Assembly (NCBI RefSeq): GCF_020882245.1
Contig: NC_083597.1
Coordinates: 49,640,152 to 49,704,151 of the forward strand
Origin: Rhopalosiphum padi
Lineage: Eukaryota; Arthropoda; Insecta; Hemiptera; Aphididae
Length of the DNA stretch: 64,000 nucleotides
Reading direction: 5' to 3'
Shown here: positions 37,101-51,500 of the stretch, piece after piece
Layout of the letters: every line of letters begins with the position of its first letter
Position numbering within the stretch: position 1 is the first letter of the stretch
Position numbers and translations under genes: made by a program
Notes under the pieces: model-generated
The model's input: the letters and a program-made list of their open reading frames with translations, nothing else
What the model was told of the DNA's origin: nothing
Database searches by the model: none

Positions 37101-38645
37101 TAATAAATGTTGTCCAATCTAACTTTATGTTGGCAAATTTAAATTCATGTTGTCCAATCTTAATAAATGTTATCCAATCTTAAAAAATGTTGTCCAATCT
37201 TAATAAATGTTATAAAAAAAAATGTCCAATCTAACTTTATTTTGGCCAATTTAAATTCATGTTGTCCAATCTTAATAAATGTTGTCCAATCTTAAAAAAT
37301 GTTGTCCAATCATAAAAAATGTTGTCCAAAAAAAATGTCCAAAAAAATAAATGTTGTCCAATCTAACTTTATGTTGGTCAAATTAAATTCATGTTGTCCA
37401 ATCTTAAAAAATGTTATAAAAAAAAAATGTTGTCCAATCTAACTTTATTTTGGACAATTTTAATTCATGTTGCCCAATCTAACTTTATGTTGGCAAATTT
37501 TAATTCATGTTGTCAAATCATAAAAAATGTTGTCCAAAAAAAAAATGTTGTCCAATCTAACTTTATGTTGGCCAAATTAAATTCATGTTGTCCAATCTTA
37601 AAAAATGTTATAAAAAAAATGTCCAATCTAACTTTATTTTGGACAATTTTAATTCATGTTGTCCAATCTTAAAAAATGTTGTCCAATCATAAAAAATGTT
37701 GTCCAAAAAAAAATGTCCAAAAAAAAAATGTTGTCTAATCTAACTTTATTTTGGCCAATTTAAATTCATGTTGTCCAATCTTAATAAATGTTGTCCAATC
37801 TTAAAAAATGTTGTCCAAAAAAAATGTCCAAAAAAAAAATGTTGTCCAATCTAACTTTTTTTTTGCCAATTTAAATTCATGTTGTCCAATCTTAAAAAAT
37901 GTTGTCCAATCATAAAAAATGTTGTACAAAAAAAAAATGTCCAAAAAAATAAATGTTGTCCAATCTAACTTTATGTTGGCAAATTATAAAAAAATGTTGT
38001 CCAATTTAAATTCATGTTGTCCAATCTTAATAAATGTTGTCCAATCTTAAAAAATGTTGTCCAAAAAAAATGTCCAAAAAAAAAATGTTGTCCAATCTAA
38101 CTTTATGTTGGCCAAATTAAATTCATGTTGTCCAATCTTAAAAAATGTTATAAAAAAAAATGTCCAATCTAACTTTATTTTGGCCAATTTAAATTCATGT
38201 TGTCCAATCTTAATAAATGTTGTCCAATCTTAAAAAATGTTGTCCAATCATAAAAAATGTTGTCCAAAAAAAATGTCCAAAAAAATAAATGTTGTCCAAT
38301 CTAACTTTATGTTGGTCAAATTAAATTCATGTTGTCCAATCTTAAAAAATGTTATAAAAAAAAAATGTTGTCCAATCTAACTTTATTTTGGACAATTTTA
38401 ATTCATGTTGCCCAATCTAACTTTATGTTGGCAAATTTTAATTCATGTTGTCAAATCATAAAAAATGTTGTCCAAAAAAAAAATGTTGTCCAATCTAACT
38501 TTATGTTGGCCAAATTAAATTCATGTTGTCCAATCTTAAAAAATGTTATAAAAAAAATGTCCAATCTAACTTTATTTTGGCCAATTTAAATTCATGTTGT
38601 CCAATCTTAATAAATGTTGTCCAAAAAAATAAATGTTTAATCTTT
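34182..38645. repeat. A-family segment 17
   Basis: A segment of 4464 bp. To about 34,825 it copies segment 14 (13,437 bp away). Private marks include GGCCAAAATAAATTC near 34,681 and GTTGTGCAATC near 34,930. Most of it recurs in segment 18 at 5411 bp. Confidence 0.95.
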
Positions 38646-39592
38646 CGGCTGGAAATTAGTACAGTCTGGATAGTTTGACAGGCTGGACAGGTTGGATAGT
38701 TGGACAGGCTGGATAGTTGGACAGGATGGACAGGTTGGATAGTTGGAAAGGTTGGAAATAAGAACAGGCTGGACAGGCTGGACAGGCTGGAAAGTTGGAT
38801 AGTTGGACAGGCTGGATAGTTGGACAGGATGGACAGGTTGGATAGTTGGAAAGGTTGGAAATAAGAACAGGCTGGACAGGCTGGAAAGTTGGATAGTTGG
38901 ACAGGCTGGATAGTTGGACAGGATGGACAGGTTGGATAGTTGGAAAGGTTGGAAATAAGAACAGGCTGGACAGGCTGGACAGGCTGGAAAGTTGGATAGT
39001 TGGACAGGCTGGATAGTTGGACAGGATGGACAGGTTGGATAGTTGGAAAGGTTGGAAATAAGAACAGGCTGGACAGGCTGGAAAGTTGGATAGTTGGACA
39101 GGCTGGATAGTTGGACAGGCTGGACAGGTTAGAAAGTTGGACAGGCTGGAAAGTTGGACAGGCTGGACAGGTTGGAAAGTTGGACAGGCTAGAAGGTTGG
39201 ACAGGCTGGACAGGTTGGAAAGTTGGACAGGCTGGACAGGTTGGATAGTTGGACAGGCTGGAAAGTTGGACAGGCTGGACAGGTTAGAAAGTTGGACAGG
39301 CTGGAAAGTTGGACAGGCTGGACAGGTTGGAAAGTTGGACAGGCTAGAAGGTTGGACAGGCTGGACAGGTTGGATAGTTGGACAGGCTGGACAGGTTGGA
39401 AAGTTGGACAGGCTGGACAGGTTGGATAGTTGGACAGGCTGGACAGTTTGGATAGTTGGACAGGCTGGAAAGTTGGACAGGCTGGACAGGTTGGAAAGTT
39501 GGACAGGCTGGAAAGTTGGACAGATTGGACAGGTTGGAAAGTTAGACAGGTTGGAAAGTTGGACAGGTTGGATAGTTGGAATGGCTGGAAAG
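38646..39592. repeat. G-family block 18
   Basis: G block of 947 bp and the counterpart of block 17 in the 5.3-kb duplication. It is 86 bp longer because of extra units in about 39,100-39,230, where the GGCTAGAAGG marker occurs twice. GAATTC follows at 39637-39642. Confidence 0.95.
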
Positions 39593-42500
39593 ATTTTCAT
39601 TTATGTTGTCCAATCTAACTTTATTTTGGCCAATTTGAATTCATGTTGTCCAATCTTAATAAATGTTGTCCAATCTAACTTTATGTTGGCAAATTTAAAT
39701 TCATGTTGTCCAATCATAAAAAATGTTGTCCAAAAAAAAAATGTTGTCTAATCTTACTTTATTTTGGCCAATTTAAATTCATGTTGTCCAATCTTAATAA
39801 ATGTTGTCCAATCTTAAAAAATGTTGTCCAATCATAAAAAATGTTGTCCAAAAAAAATGTCCAAAAAAATAAATGTTGTCCAATCTAACTTTATGTTGGT
39901 CAAATTAAATTCATGTTGTCCAATCTTAAAAAATGTTATAAAAAAAAAATGTTGTCCAATCTAACTTTATTTTGGACAATTTTAATTCATGTTGCCCAAT
40001 CTAACTTTATGTTGGCAAATTTTAATTCATGTTGTCAAATCATAAAAAATGTTGTCCAAAAAAAAAATGTTGTCCAACCTAACTTTATGTTGGCCAAAAT
40101 AAATTCATGTTGTCCAATCTTAAAAAATGTTGTCCAATCATAAAAAATGTTGTCCAAAAAAAAATGTCCAAAAAAAAAATGTTGTCTAATCTAACTTTAT
40201 TTTGGCCAATTTAAATTCATGTTGTCCAATCTTAATTCATGTTGTCCAATCATAAAAAATGTTGTCCAAAAAAAAAATGTTGTCTAATCTAACTTTATTT
40301 TGGCCAATTTAAATTCATGTTGTCCAATCTTAATAAATGTTGTGCAATCTTAAAAAATGTTGTCCAATCTTAAAAAATGTTGTCCAATCACAAAAAATGT
40401 TGTCCAAAAAAAATGTCCAAAAAAATAAATGTTGTCCAATCTAACTTTATGTTGGCCAAATTAAATTCATGTTGTCCAATCTTAAAAAATGTTATAAAAA
40501 AAAAAATGTTGTCCAATCTTACTTTTTTTTGGCCAATTTAAATTCATGTTGTCCAATCTTAATAAATGTTGTCCAATCATAAAAAATGTTGTACAAAAAA
40601 AAAATGCCCAAAAAAATAAATGTTGTCCAATCTAACTTTATGTTGGCAAATTTTAATTCATGTTGTCCAATCTTAATAAATGTTGTCCAATCTAACTTTA
40701 TGTTGGCAAATTTTAATTCATGTTGTCCAATCATAAAAAATGTTGTCCAAAAAAAAAATGTTGTCTAATCTAACTTTATTTTGGCCAATTTAAATTCATG
40801 TTGTCCAATCTTAAAAAATGTTGTCCAATCTTAATAAATGTTATAAAAAAAAATGTCCAATCTAACTTTATTTTGGCCAATTTAAATTCATGTTGTCCAA
40901 TCTTAATAAATGTTGTCCAATCTTAAAAAATGTTGTCCAATCATAAAAAATGTTGTCCAAAAAAAATGTCCAAAAAAATAAATGTTGTCCAATCTAACTT
41001 TATGTTGGTCAAATTAAATTCATGTTGTCCAATCTTAAAAAATGTTATAAAAAAAAAATGTTGTCCAATCTAACTTTATTTTGGACAATTTTAATTCATG
41101 TTGCCCAATCTAACTTTATGTTGGCAAATTATAAAAAAATGTTGTCCAATCTAACTTTATGTTGGCCAATTTTAATAAATGTTGTCCAATCTAACTTTAT
41201 GTTGGCAAATTTTAATTCATGTTGTCCAATCTTAAAAAATGTTGTCCAATCCTAAAAAATGTTGTCCAAAAAAAAATGTCCAAAAAAAAAATGTTGTCTA
41301 ATCTAACTTTATTTTGGCCAATTTAAATTCATGTTGTCCAATCTTAATAAATGTTGTCCAATCTAACTTTATGTTGGCAAATTTTAATTCATGTTGTCCA
41401 ATCATAAAAAATGTTGTCCAAAAAAAAAATGTTGTCTAATCTAACTTTATTTTGGCCAATTTAAATTCATGTTGTCCAATCTTAATAAATGTTGTCCAAT
41501 CTTAAAAAATGTTGTCCAATCTTAAAAAATGTTGTCCAATCACAAAAAATGTTGTCCAAAAAAAATGTCCAAAAAAATAAATGTTGTCCAATCTAACTTT
41601 ATGTTGGCCAAATTAAATTCATGTTGTCCAATCTTAAAAAATGTTATAAAAAAAAAAATGTTGTCCAATCTTACTTTTTTTTGGCCAATTTAAATTCATG
41701 TTGTCCAATCTTAATAAATGTTGTCCAATCATAAAAAATGTTGTACAATAAAAAAATGCCCAAAAAAATAAATGTTGTCCAATCTAACTTTATGTTGGCA
41801 AATTTTAAAAAATGTTGTCCAATCTAACTTTTTGTTGGCCAATTTTAATAAATGTTGTCCAATCTAACTTTATGTTGGCAAATTTTAATTCATGTTGTCC
41901 AATCTTAATAAATGTTGTCCAATCTAACTTTATGTTGGCAAATTTTAATTCATGTTGTCCAATCATAAAAAATGTTGTCCAAAAAAAAAATGTTGTCTAA
42001 TCTAACTTTATTTTGGCCAATTTAAATTCATGTTGTCCAATCTTAATAAATGTTGTCCAATCTTAAAAAATGTTGTCTAAAAAAAAATGTCCAAAAAAAT
42101 AAATGTTGCCCAATCTAACTTTATGTTGGCAAATTTTAATTCATGTTGTCAAATCATAAAAAATGTTGTCCAAAAAAAAAATGTCCAAAAAAATAAATGT
42201 TGTCTAATCTAACTTTATGTTGGCAAATTTTAAAAAATGTTGTCCAATCTTAAAAAATGTTGTCCAACCATAAAAAATGTTGTCCAATCATAAAAAATGT
42301 TGTCCAAAAAAAATGTCCAAAAAAATAAATGTTGTCCAATCTAACTTTATGTTGGCAAATTTTAATAAATGTTGTCCAATCTTAAAAAATGTTGTCCAAT
42401 CATAAAAAAAGTTGTCCAAAAAAAAAATGTCCAAAAAAATAAATGTCCAATCTAACTTTATGTTGGCAAATTTTAAAAAATGTTGTCCAATCTAACTATG

Positions 42501-45500
42501 TTGGCCAATTTTAATAAATGTTGTCCAATCTAACTTTATGTTGGCAAATTTAAATTCATGTTGTCCAATCTTAATAAATGTTATCCAATCTTAAAAAATG
42601 TTGTCCAATCTTAATAAATGTTATAAAAAAAAATGTCCAATCTAACTTTATTTTGGCCAATTTAAATTCATGTTGTCCAATCTTAATAAATGTTGTCCAA
42701 TCTTAAAAAATGTTGTCCAATCATAAAAAATGTTGTCCAAAAAAAATGTCCAAAAAAATAAATGTTGTCCAATCTAACTTTATTTTGGACAATTTTAATT
42801 CATGTTGCCCAATCTAACTTTATGTTGGCAAATTTTAATTCATGTTGTCAAATCATAAAAAATGTTGTCCAAAAAAAAAATGTTGTCCAATCTAACTTTA
42901 TGTTGGCCAAATTAAATTCATGTTGTCCAATCTTAAAAAATGTTATAAAAAAAATGTCCAATCTAACTTTATTTTGGACAATTTTAATTCATGTTGTCCA
43001 ATCTTAAAAAATGTTGTCCAATCATAAAAAATGTTGTCCAAAAAAAAATGTCCAAAAAAAAAATGTTGTCTAATCTAACTTTATTTTGGCCAATTTAAAT
43101 TCATGTTGTCCAATCTTAATAAATGTTGTCCAATCTTAAAAAATGTTGTCCAAAAAAAATGTCCAAAAAAAAAATGTTGTCCAATCTAACTTTTTTTTTG
43201 CCAATTTAAATTCATGTTGTCCAATCTTAAAAAATGTTGTCCAATCATAAAAAATGTTGTACAAAAAAAAAATGTCCAAAAAAATAAATGTTGTCCAATC
43301 TAACTTTATGTTGGCAAATTATAAAAAAATGTTGTCCAATCTAACTTTATGTTGGCCAATTTTAATAAATGTTGTCCAATCTAACTTTATGTTGGCAAAT
43401 TTTAATTCATGTTGTCCAATCTTAAAAAATGTTGTCCAATCATAAAAAATGTTGTCCAAAAAAAAATGTCCAAAAAAAAAATGTTGTCTAATCTAACTTT
43501 ATTTTGGCCAATTTAAATTCATGTTGTCCAATCTTAATAAATGTTGTCCAATCTAACTTTATGTTGGCAAATTTTAATTCATGTTGTCCAATCATAAAAA
43601 ATGTTGTCCAAAAAAAAAATGTTGTCTAATCTAACTTTATTTTGGCCAATTTAAATTCATGTTGTCCAATCTTAATAAATGTTGTCCAATCTTAAAAAAT
43701 GTTGTCCAATCATAAAAAAAGTTGTCCAAAAAAAAAATGTCCAAAAAAATAAATGTCCAATCTAACTTTATGTTGGCAAATTTTAAAAAATGTTGTCCAA
43801 TCATAAAAAATGTTGTCCAAAAAAAAATGTCCAAAAAAAAAATGTTGTCCAATCTAACTTTTTTTTTGCCAATTTAAATTCATGTTGTCCAATCTTAAAA
43901 AATGTTGTCCAATCATAAAAAATGTTGTACAAAAAAAAAATGTCCAAAAAAATAAATGTTGTCCAATCTAACTTTATGTTGGCAAATTATAAAAAAATGT
44001 TGTCCAATCTAACTTTATGTTGGCCAATTTTAATAAATGTTGTCCAATCTAACTTTATGTTGGCAAATTTTAATTCATGTTGTCCAATCTTAAAAAATGT
44101 TGTCCAATCATAAAAAATGTTGTCCAAAAAAAAATGTCCAAAAAAAAAATGTTGTCTAATCTAACTTTATTTTGGCCAATTTAAATTCATGTTGTCCAAT
44201 CTTAATAAATGTTGTCCAATCTAACTTTATGTTGGCAAATTTTAATTCATGTTGTCCAATCATAAAAAATGTTGTCCAAAAAAAAAATGTTGTCTAATCT
44301 AACTTTATTTTGGCCAATTTAAATTCATGTTGTCCAATCTTAATAAATGTTGTCCAATCTTAAAAAATGTTGTCCAAAAAAAATGTCCAAAAAAATAAAT
44401 GTTGTCCAATCTAACTTTATGTTGGCCAAATTAAATTCATGTTGTCCAATCTTAAAAAATGTTATAAAAAAAAAAATGTTGTCCAATCTTACTTTTTTTT
44501 GGCCAATTTAAATTCATGTTGTCCAATCTTAATAAATGTTGTCCAATCATAAAAAATGTTGTACAAAAAAAAAATGCCCAAAAAAATAAATGTTGTCCAA
44601 TCTAACTTTATGTTGGCAAATTTTAAAAAATGTTGTCCAATCTAACTTTTTGTTGGCCAATTTTAATAAATGTTGTCCAATCTAACTTTATGTTGGCAAA
44701 TTTTAATTCATGTTGTCCAATCTTAATAAATGTTGTCCAAAAAAAAAATGTTGTCTAATCTAACTTTATTTTGGCCAATTTAAATTCATGTTGTCCAATC
44801 TTAATAAATGTTGTCCAATCTTAAAAAATGTTGTACAAAAAAAAAATGCCCAAAAAAATAAATGTTGTCCAATCTAACTTTATGTTGGCAAATTTTAAAA
44901 AATGTTGTCCAATCTAACTTTTTGTTGGCCAATTTTAATAAATGTTGTCCAATCTAACTTTATGTTGGCAAATTTTAATTCATGATGTCCAATCATAAAA
45001 AATGTTGTCCAAAAAAAAAATGTTGTCTAATCTAACTTTATTTTGGCCAATTTAAATTCATGTTGTCCAATCTTAATAAATGTTGTCCAATCTTAAAAAA
45101 TGTTGTCTAAAAAAAAATGTCCAAAAAAATAAATGTTGCCCAATCTAACTTTATGTTGGCAAATTTTAATTCATGTTGTCAAATCATAAAAAATGTTGTC
45201 CAAAAAAAAAATGTCCAAAAAAATAAATGTTGTCTAATCTAACTTTATGTTGGCAAATTTTAAAAAATGTTGTCCAATCTTAAAAAATGTTGTCCAACCA
45301 TAAAAAATGTTGTCCAATCATAAAAAATGTTGTCCAAAAAAAATGTCCAAAAAAATAAATGTTGTCCAATCTAACTTAATGTTGGCAAATTTTAATAAAT
45401 GTTGTCCAATCTTAAAAAATGTTGTCCAATCATAAAAAAAGTTGTCCAAAAAAAAAATGTCCAAAAAAATAAATGTCCAATCTAACTTTATGTTGGCAAA

Positions 45501-48500
45501 TTTTAAAAAATGTTGTCCAATCATAAAAAATGTTGTCCAAAAAAAAATGTCCAAAAAAAAAATGTTGTCTAATCTAACTTTATTTTGGCCAATTTAAATT
45601 CATGTTGTCCAATCTTAATAAATGTTGTCCAATCTTAAAAAATGTTGTCCAAAAAAAATGTCCAAAAAAAAAATGTTGTCCAATCTAACTTTTTTTTTGC
45701 CAATTTAAATTCATGTTGTCCAATCTTAAAAAATGTTGTCCAATCATAAAAAATGTTGTACAAAAAAAAAATGTCCAAAAAAATAAATGTTGTCCAATCT
45801 AACTTTATGTTGGCAAATTATAAAAAAATGTTGTCCAATCTAACTTTATGTTGGCCAATTTTAATAAATGTTGTCCAATCTAACTTTATGTTGGCAAATT
45901 TTAATTCATGTTGTCCAATCTTAAAAAATGTTGTCCAATCATAAAAAATGTTGTCCAAAAAAAAATGTCCAAAAAAAAAATGTTGTCTAATCTAACTTTA
46001 TTTTGGCCAATTTAAATTCATGTTGTCCAATCTTAATAAATGTTGTCCAATCTAACTTTATGTTGGCAAATTTTAATTCATGTTGTCCAATCATAAAAAA
46101 TGTTGTCCAAAAAAAAAATGTTGTCTAATCTAACTTTATTTTGGCCAATTTAAATTCATGTTGTCCAATCTTAATAAATGTTGTCCAATCTTAAAAAATG
46201 TTGTCCAAAAAAAATGTCCAAAAAAATAAATGTTGTCCAATCTAACTTTATGTTGGCCAAATTAAATTCATGTTGTCCAATCTTAAAAAATGTTATAAAA
46301 AAAAAAATGTTGTCCAATCTTACTTTTTTTTGGCCAATTTAAATTCATGTTGTCCAATCTTAATAAATGTTGTCCAATCATAAAAAATGTTGTACAAAAA
46401 AAAAATGCCCAAAAAAATAAATGTTGTCCAATCTAACTTTATGTTGGCAAATTTTAAAAAATGTTGTCCAATCTAACTTTTTGTTGGCCAATTTTAATAA
46501 ATGTTGTCCAATCTAACTTTATGTTGGCAAATTTTAATTCATGTTGTCCAATCTTAATAAATGTTGTCCAAAAAAAAAATGTTGTCTAATCTAACTTTAT
46601 TTTGGCCAATTTAAATTCATGTTGTCCAATCTTAATAAATGTTGTCCAATCTTAAAAAATGTTGTACAAAAAAAAAATGCCCAAAAAAATAAATGTTGTC
46701 CAATCTAACTTTATGTTGGCAAATTTTAAAAAATGTTGTCCAATCTAACTTTTTGTTGGCCAATTTTAATAAATGTTGTCCAATCTAACTTTATGTTGGC
46801 AAATTTTAATTCATGATGTCCAATCATAAAAAATGTTGTCCAAAAAAAAAATGTTGTCTAATCTAACTTTATTTTGGCCAATTTAAATTCATGTTGTCCA
46901 ATCTTAATAAATGTTGTCCAATCTTAAAAAATGTTGTCTAAAAAAAAATGTCCAAAAAAATAAATGTTGCCCAATCTAACTTTATGTTGGCAAATTTTAA
47001 TTCATGTTGTCAAATCATAAAAAATGTTGTCCAAAAAAAAAATGTCCAAAAAAATAAATGTTGTCTAATCTAACTTTATGTTGGCAAATTTTAAAAAATG
47101 TTGTCCAATCTTAAAAAATGTTGTCCAACCATAAAAAATGTTGTCCAATCATAAAAAATGTTGTCCAAAAAAAATGTCCAAAAAAATAAATGTTGTCCAA
47201 TCTAACTTAATGTTGGCAAATTTTAATAAATGTTGTCCAATCTTAAAAAATGTTGTCCAATCATAAAAAAAGTTGTCCAAAAAAAAAATGTCCAAAAAAA
47301 TAAATGTCCAATCTAACTTTATGTTGGCAAATTTTAAAAAATGTTGTCCAATCTAACTATGTTGGCCAATTTTAATAAATGTTGTCCAATCTAACTTTAT
47401 GTTGGCAAATTTAAATTCATGTTGTCCAATCTTAATAAATGTTGTCCAATCTTAAAAAATGTTGTCCAATCTTAATAAATGTTATAAAAAAAAATGTCCA
47501 ATCTAACTTTATTTTGGCCAATTTAAATTCATGTTGTCCAATCTTAATAAATGTTGTCCAATCTTAAAAAATGTTGTCCAATCATAAAAAATGTTGTCCA
47601 AAAAAAATGTCCAAAAAAATAAATGTTGTCCAATCTAACTTTATGTTGGTCAAATTAAATTCATGTTGTCCAATCTTAAAAAATGTTATAAAAAAAAAAT
47701 GTTGTCCAATCTAACTTTATTTTGGACAATTTAAATTCATGTTGTCCAATCTTAATAAATGTTGTCCAATCATAAAAAATGTTGTACAAAAAAAAAATGT
47801 CCAAAAAAATAAATGTTGTCCAATCTAACTTTATGTTGGCAAATTTTAATTCATGTTGTCCAATCTTAAAAAATGTTGTCCAATCATAAAAAATGTTGTC
47901 CAAAAAAAAATGTCCAAAAAAAAAATGTTGTCTAATCTAACTTTATTTTGGCCAATTTAAATTCATGTTGTCCAATCTTAATAAATGTTGTCCAATCTAA
48001 CTTTATGTTGGCAAATTTTAATTCATGTTGTCCAATCATAAAAAATGTTGTCCAAAAAAAAAATGTTGTCTAATCTAACTTTATTTTGGCCAATTTAAAT
48101 TCATGTTGTCCAATCTTAATAAATGTTGTCCAATCTTAAAAAATGTTGTCCAAAAAAAATGTCCAAAAAAATAAATGTTGTCCAATCTAACTTTATGTTG
48201 GCCAAATTAAATTCATGTTGTCCAATCTTAAAAAATGTTATAAAAAAAAAAATGTTGTCCAATCTTACTTTTTTTTGGCCAATTTAAATTCATGTTGTCT
48301 AATCTTAATAAATGTTGTCCAATCATAAAAAATGTTGTACAAAAAAAAAATGCCCAAAAAAATAAATGTTGTCCAATCTAACTTTATGTTGGCAAATTTT
48401 AAAAAATGTTGTCCAATCTAACTTTTTGTTGGCCAATTTTAATAAATGTTGTCCAATCTAACTTTATGTTGGCAAATTTTAATTCATGTTGTCCAATCTT

Positions 48501-51500
48501 AATAAATGTTGTCCAAAAAAAAAATGTTGTCTAATCTAACTTTATTTTGGCCAATTTAAATTCATGTTGTCCAATCTTAATAAATGTTGTCCAATCTTAA
48601 AAAATGTTGTACAAAAAAAAAATGCCCAAAAAAATAAATGTTGTCCAATCTAACTTTATGTTGGCAAATTTTAAAAAATGTTGTCCAATCTTACTTTTTG
48701 TTGGCCAATTTTAATAAATGTTGTCCAATCTAACTTTATGTTGGCAAATTTTAATTCATGATGTCCAATCATAAAAAATGTTGTCCAATCTAACTTTATG
48801 TTGGCAAATTTTAATTCATGTTGTCCAATCATAAAAAATGTTGTCCAAAAAAAAAATGTTGTCTAATCTAACTTTATTTTGGCCAATTTAAATTCATGTT
48901 GTCCAATCTTAATAAATGTTGTCCAATCTTAAAAAATGTTGTCCAAAAAAAATGTCCAAAAAAATAAATGTTGTCCAATCTAACTTTATGTTGGCCAAAT
49001 TAAATTCATGTTGTCCAATCTTAAAAAATGTTATAAAAAAAAAAATGTTGTCCAATCTTACTTTTTTTTGGCCAATTTAAATTCATGTTGTCTAATCTTA
49101 ATAAATGTTGTCCAATCATAAAAAATGTTGTACAAAAAAAAAATGCCCAAAAAAATAAATGTTGTCCAATCTAACTTTATGTTGGCAAATTTTAAAAAAT
49201 GTTGTCCAATCTAACTTTTTGTTGGCCAATTTTAATAAATGTTGTCCAATCTAACTTTATGTTGGCAAATTTTAATTCATGTTGTCCAATCTTAATAAAT
49301 GTTGTCCAAAAAAAAAATGTTGTCTAATCTAACTTTATTTTGGCCAATTTAAATTCATGTTGTCCAATCTTAATAAATGTTGTCCAATCTTAAAAAATGT
49401 TGTACAAAAAAAAAATGCCCAAAAAAATAAATGTTGTCCAATCTAACTTTATGTTGGCAAATTTTAAAAAATGTTGTCCAATCTTACTTTTTGTTGGCCA
49501 ATTTTAATAAATGTTGTCCAATCTAACTTTATGTTGGCAAATTTTAATTCATGATGTCCAATCATAAAAAATGTTGTCCAAAAAAAAAATGTTGTCTAAT
49601 CTAACTTTATTTTGGCCAATTTAAATTCATGTTGTCCAATCTTAATAAATGTTGTCCAATCTTAAAAAATGTTGTCTAAAAAAAAATGTCCAAAAAAATA
49701 AATGTTGCCCAATCTAACTTTATGTTGGCAAATTTTAATTCATGTTGTCAAATCATAAAAAATGTTGTCCAAAAAAAAAATGTCCAAAAAAATAAATGTT
49801 GTCTAATCTAACTTTATGTTGGCAAATTTTAAAAAATGTTGTCCAATCTTAATAAATGTTGTCCAATCATAAAAAATGTTGTACAAAAAAAAAATGTCCA
49901 AAAAAATAAATGTTGTCCAATCTAACTTTATGTTGGCAAATTTTAATTCATGTTGTCCAATCTTAAAAAATGTTGTCCAATCATAAAAAATGTTGTCCAA
50001 AAAAAAATGTCCAAAAAAAAAATGTTGTCTAATCTAACTTTATTTTGGCCAATTTAAATTCATGTTGTCCAATCTTAATAAATGTTGTCCAATCTAACTT
50101 TATGTTGGCAAATTTTAATTCATGTTGTCCAATCATAAAAAATGTTGTCCAAAAAAAAAATGTTGTCTAATCTAACTTTATTTTGGCCAATTTAAATTCA
50201 TGTTGTCCAATCTTAATAAATGTTGTCCAATCTTAAAAAATGTTGTCCAAAAAAAATGTCCAAAAAAATAAATGTTGTCCAATCTAACTTTATGTTGGCC
50301 AAATTAAATTCATGTTGTCCAATCTTAAAAAATGTTATAAAAAAAAAAATGTTGTCCAATCTTACTTTTTTTTGGCCAATTTAAATTCATGTTGTCCAAT
50401 CTTAATAAATGTTGTCCAATCATAAAAAATGTTGTACAAAAAAAAAATGCCCAAAAAAATAAATGTTGTCCAATCTAACTTTATGTTGGCAAATTTTAAA
50501 AAATGTTGTCCAATCTAACTTTTTGTTGGCCAATTTTAATAAATGTTGTCCAATCTAACTTTATGTTGGCAAATTTTAATTCATGTTGTCCAATCTTAAT
50601 AAATGTTGTCCAAAAAAAAAATGTTGTCTAATCTAACTTTATTTTGGCCAATTTAAATTCATGTTGTCCAATCTTAATAAATGTTGTCCAATCTTAAAAA
50701 ATGTTGTACAAAAAAAAAATGCCCAAAAAAATAAATGTTGTCCAATCTAACTTTATGTTGGCAAATTTTAAAAAATGTTGTCCAATCTAACTTTTTGTTG
50801 GCCAATTTTAATAAATGTTGTCCAATCTAACTTTATGTTGGCAAATTTTAATTCATGATGTCCAATCATAAAAAATGTTGTCCAAAAAAAAAATGTTGTC
50901 TAATCTAACTTTATTTTGGCCAATTTAAATTCATGTTGTCCAATCTTAATAAATGTTGTCCAATCTTAAAAAATGTTGTCTAAAAAAAAATGTCCAAAAA
51001 AATAAATGTTGCCCAATCTAACTTTATGTTGGCAAATTTTAATTCATGTTGTCAAATCATAAAAAATGTTGTCCAAAAAAAAAATGTCCAAAAAAATAAA
51101 TGTTGTCTAATCTAACTTTATGTTGGCAAATTTTAAAAAATGTTGTCCAATCTTAAAAAATGTTGTCCAACCATAAAAAATGTTGTCCAATCATAAAAAA
51201 TGTTGTCCAAAAAAAATGTCCAAAAAAATAAATGTTGTCCAATCTAACTTAATGTTGGCAAATTTTAATAAATGTTGTCCAATCTTAAAAAATGTTGTCC
51301 AATCATAAAAAAAGTTGTCCAAAAAAAAAATGTCCAAAAAAATAAATGTCCAATCTAACTTTATGTTGGCAAATTTTAAAAAATGTTGTCCAATCTAACT
51401 ATGTTGGCCAATTTTAATAAATGTTGTCCAATCTAACTTTATGTTGGCAAATTTAAATTCATGTTGTCCAATCTTAATAAATGTTGTCCAATCTTAAAAA

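Larger units (their letters stand above)
32881..43341. repeat. 5.3-kb tandem duplication (segment 16-block 17-segment 17 and copy)
   Basis: Copy 1 is 32,881-38,205 and copy 2 is 38,206 to about 43,341. The spacing is 5325 bp before the G block, 5411 bp after it (86 bp gained in block 18), and about 5335 bp beyond 42,762 (about 76 bp lost). Homology ends near 38,006/43,341. Confidence 0.88.

Noticed and set aside
39086..39751. Plus-strand open frame of 221 codons (LDRLDSWTGW repeats), and many shorter ones
   Set aside because: These are different phases of the 8-9 bp units. Overlapping frames on the same DNA are equally open, and lengths change with each block, so there is no sign of a conserved protein.
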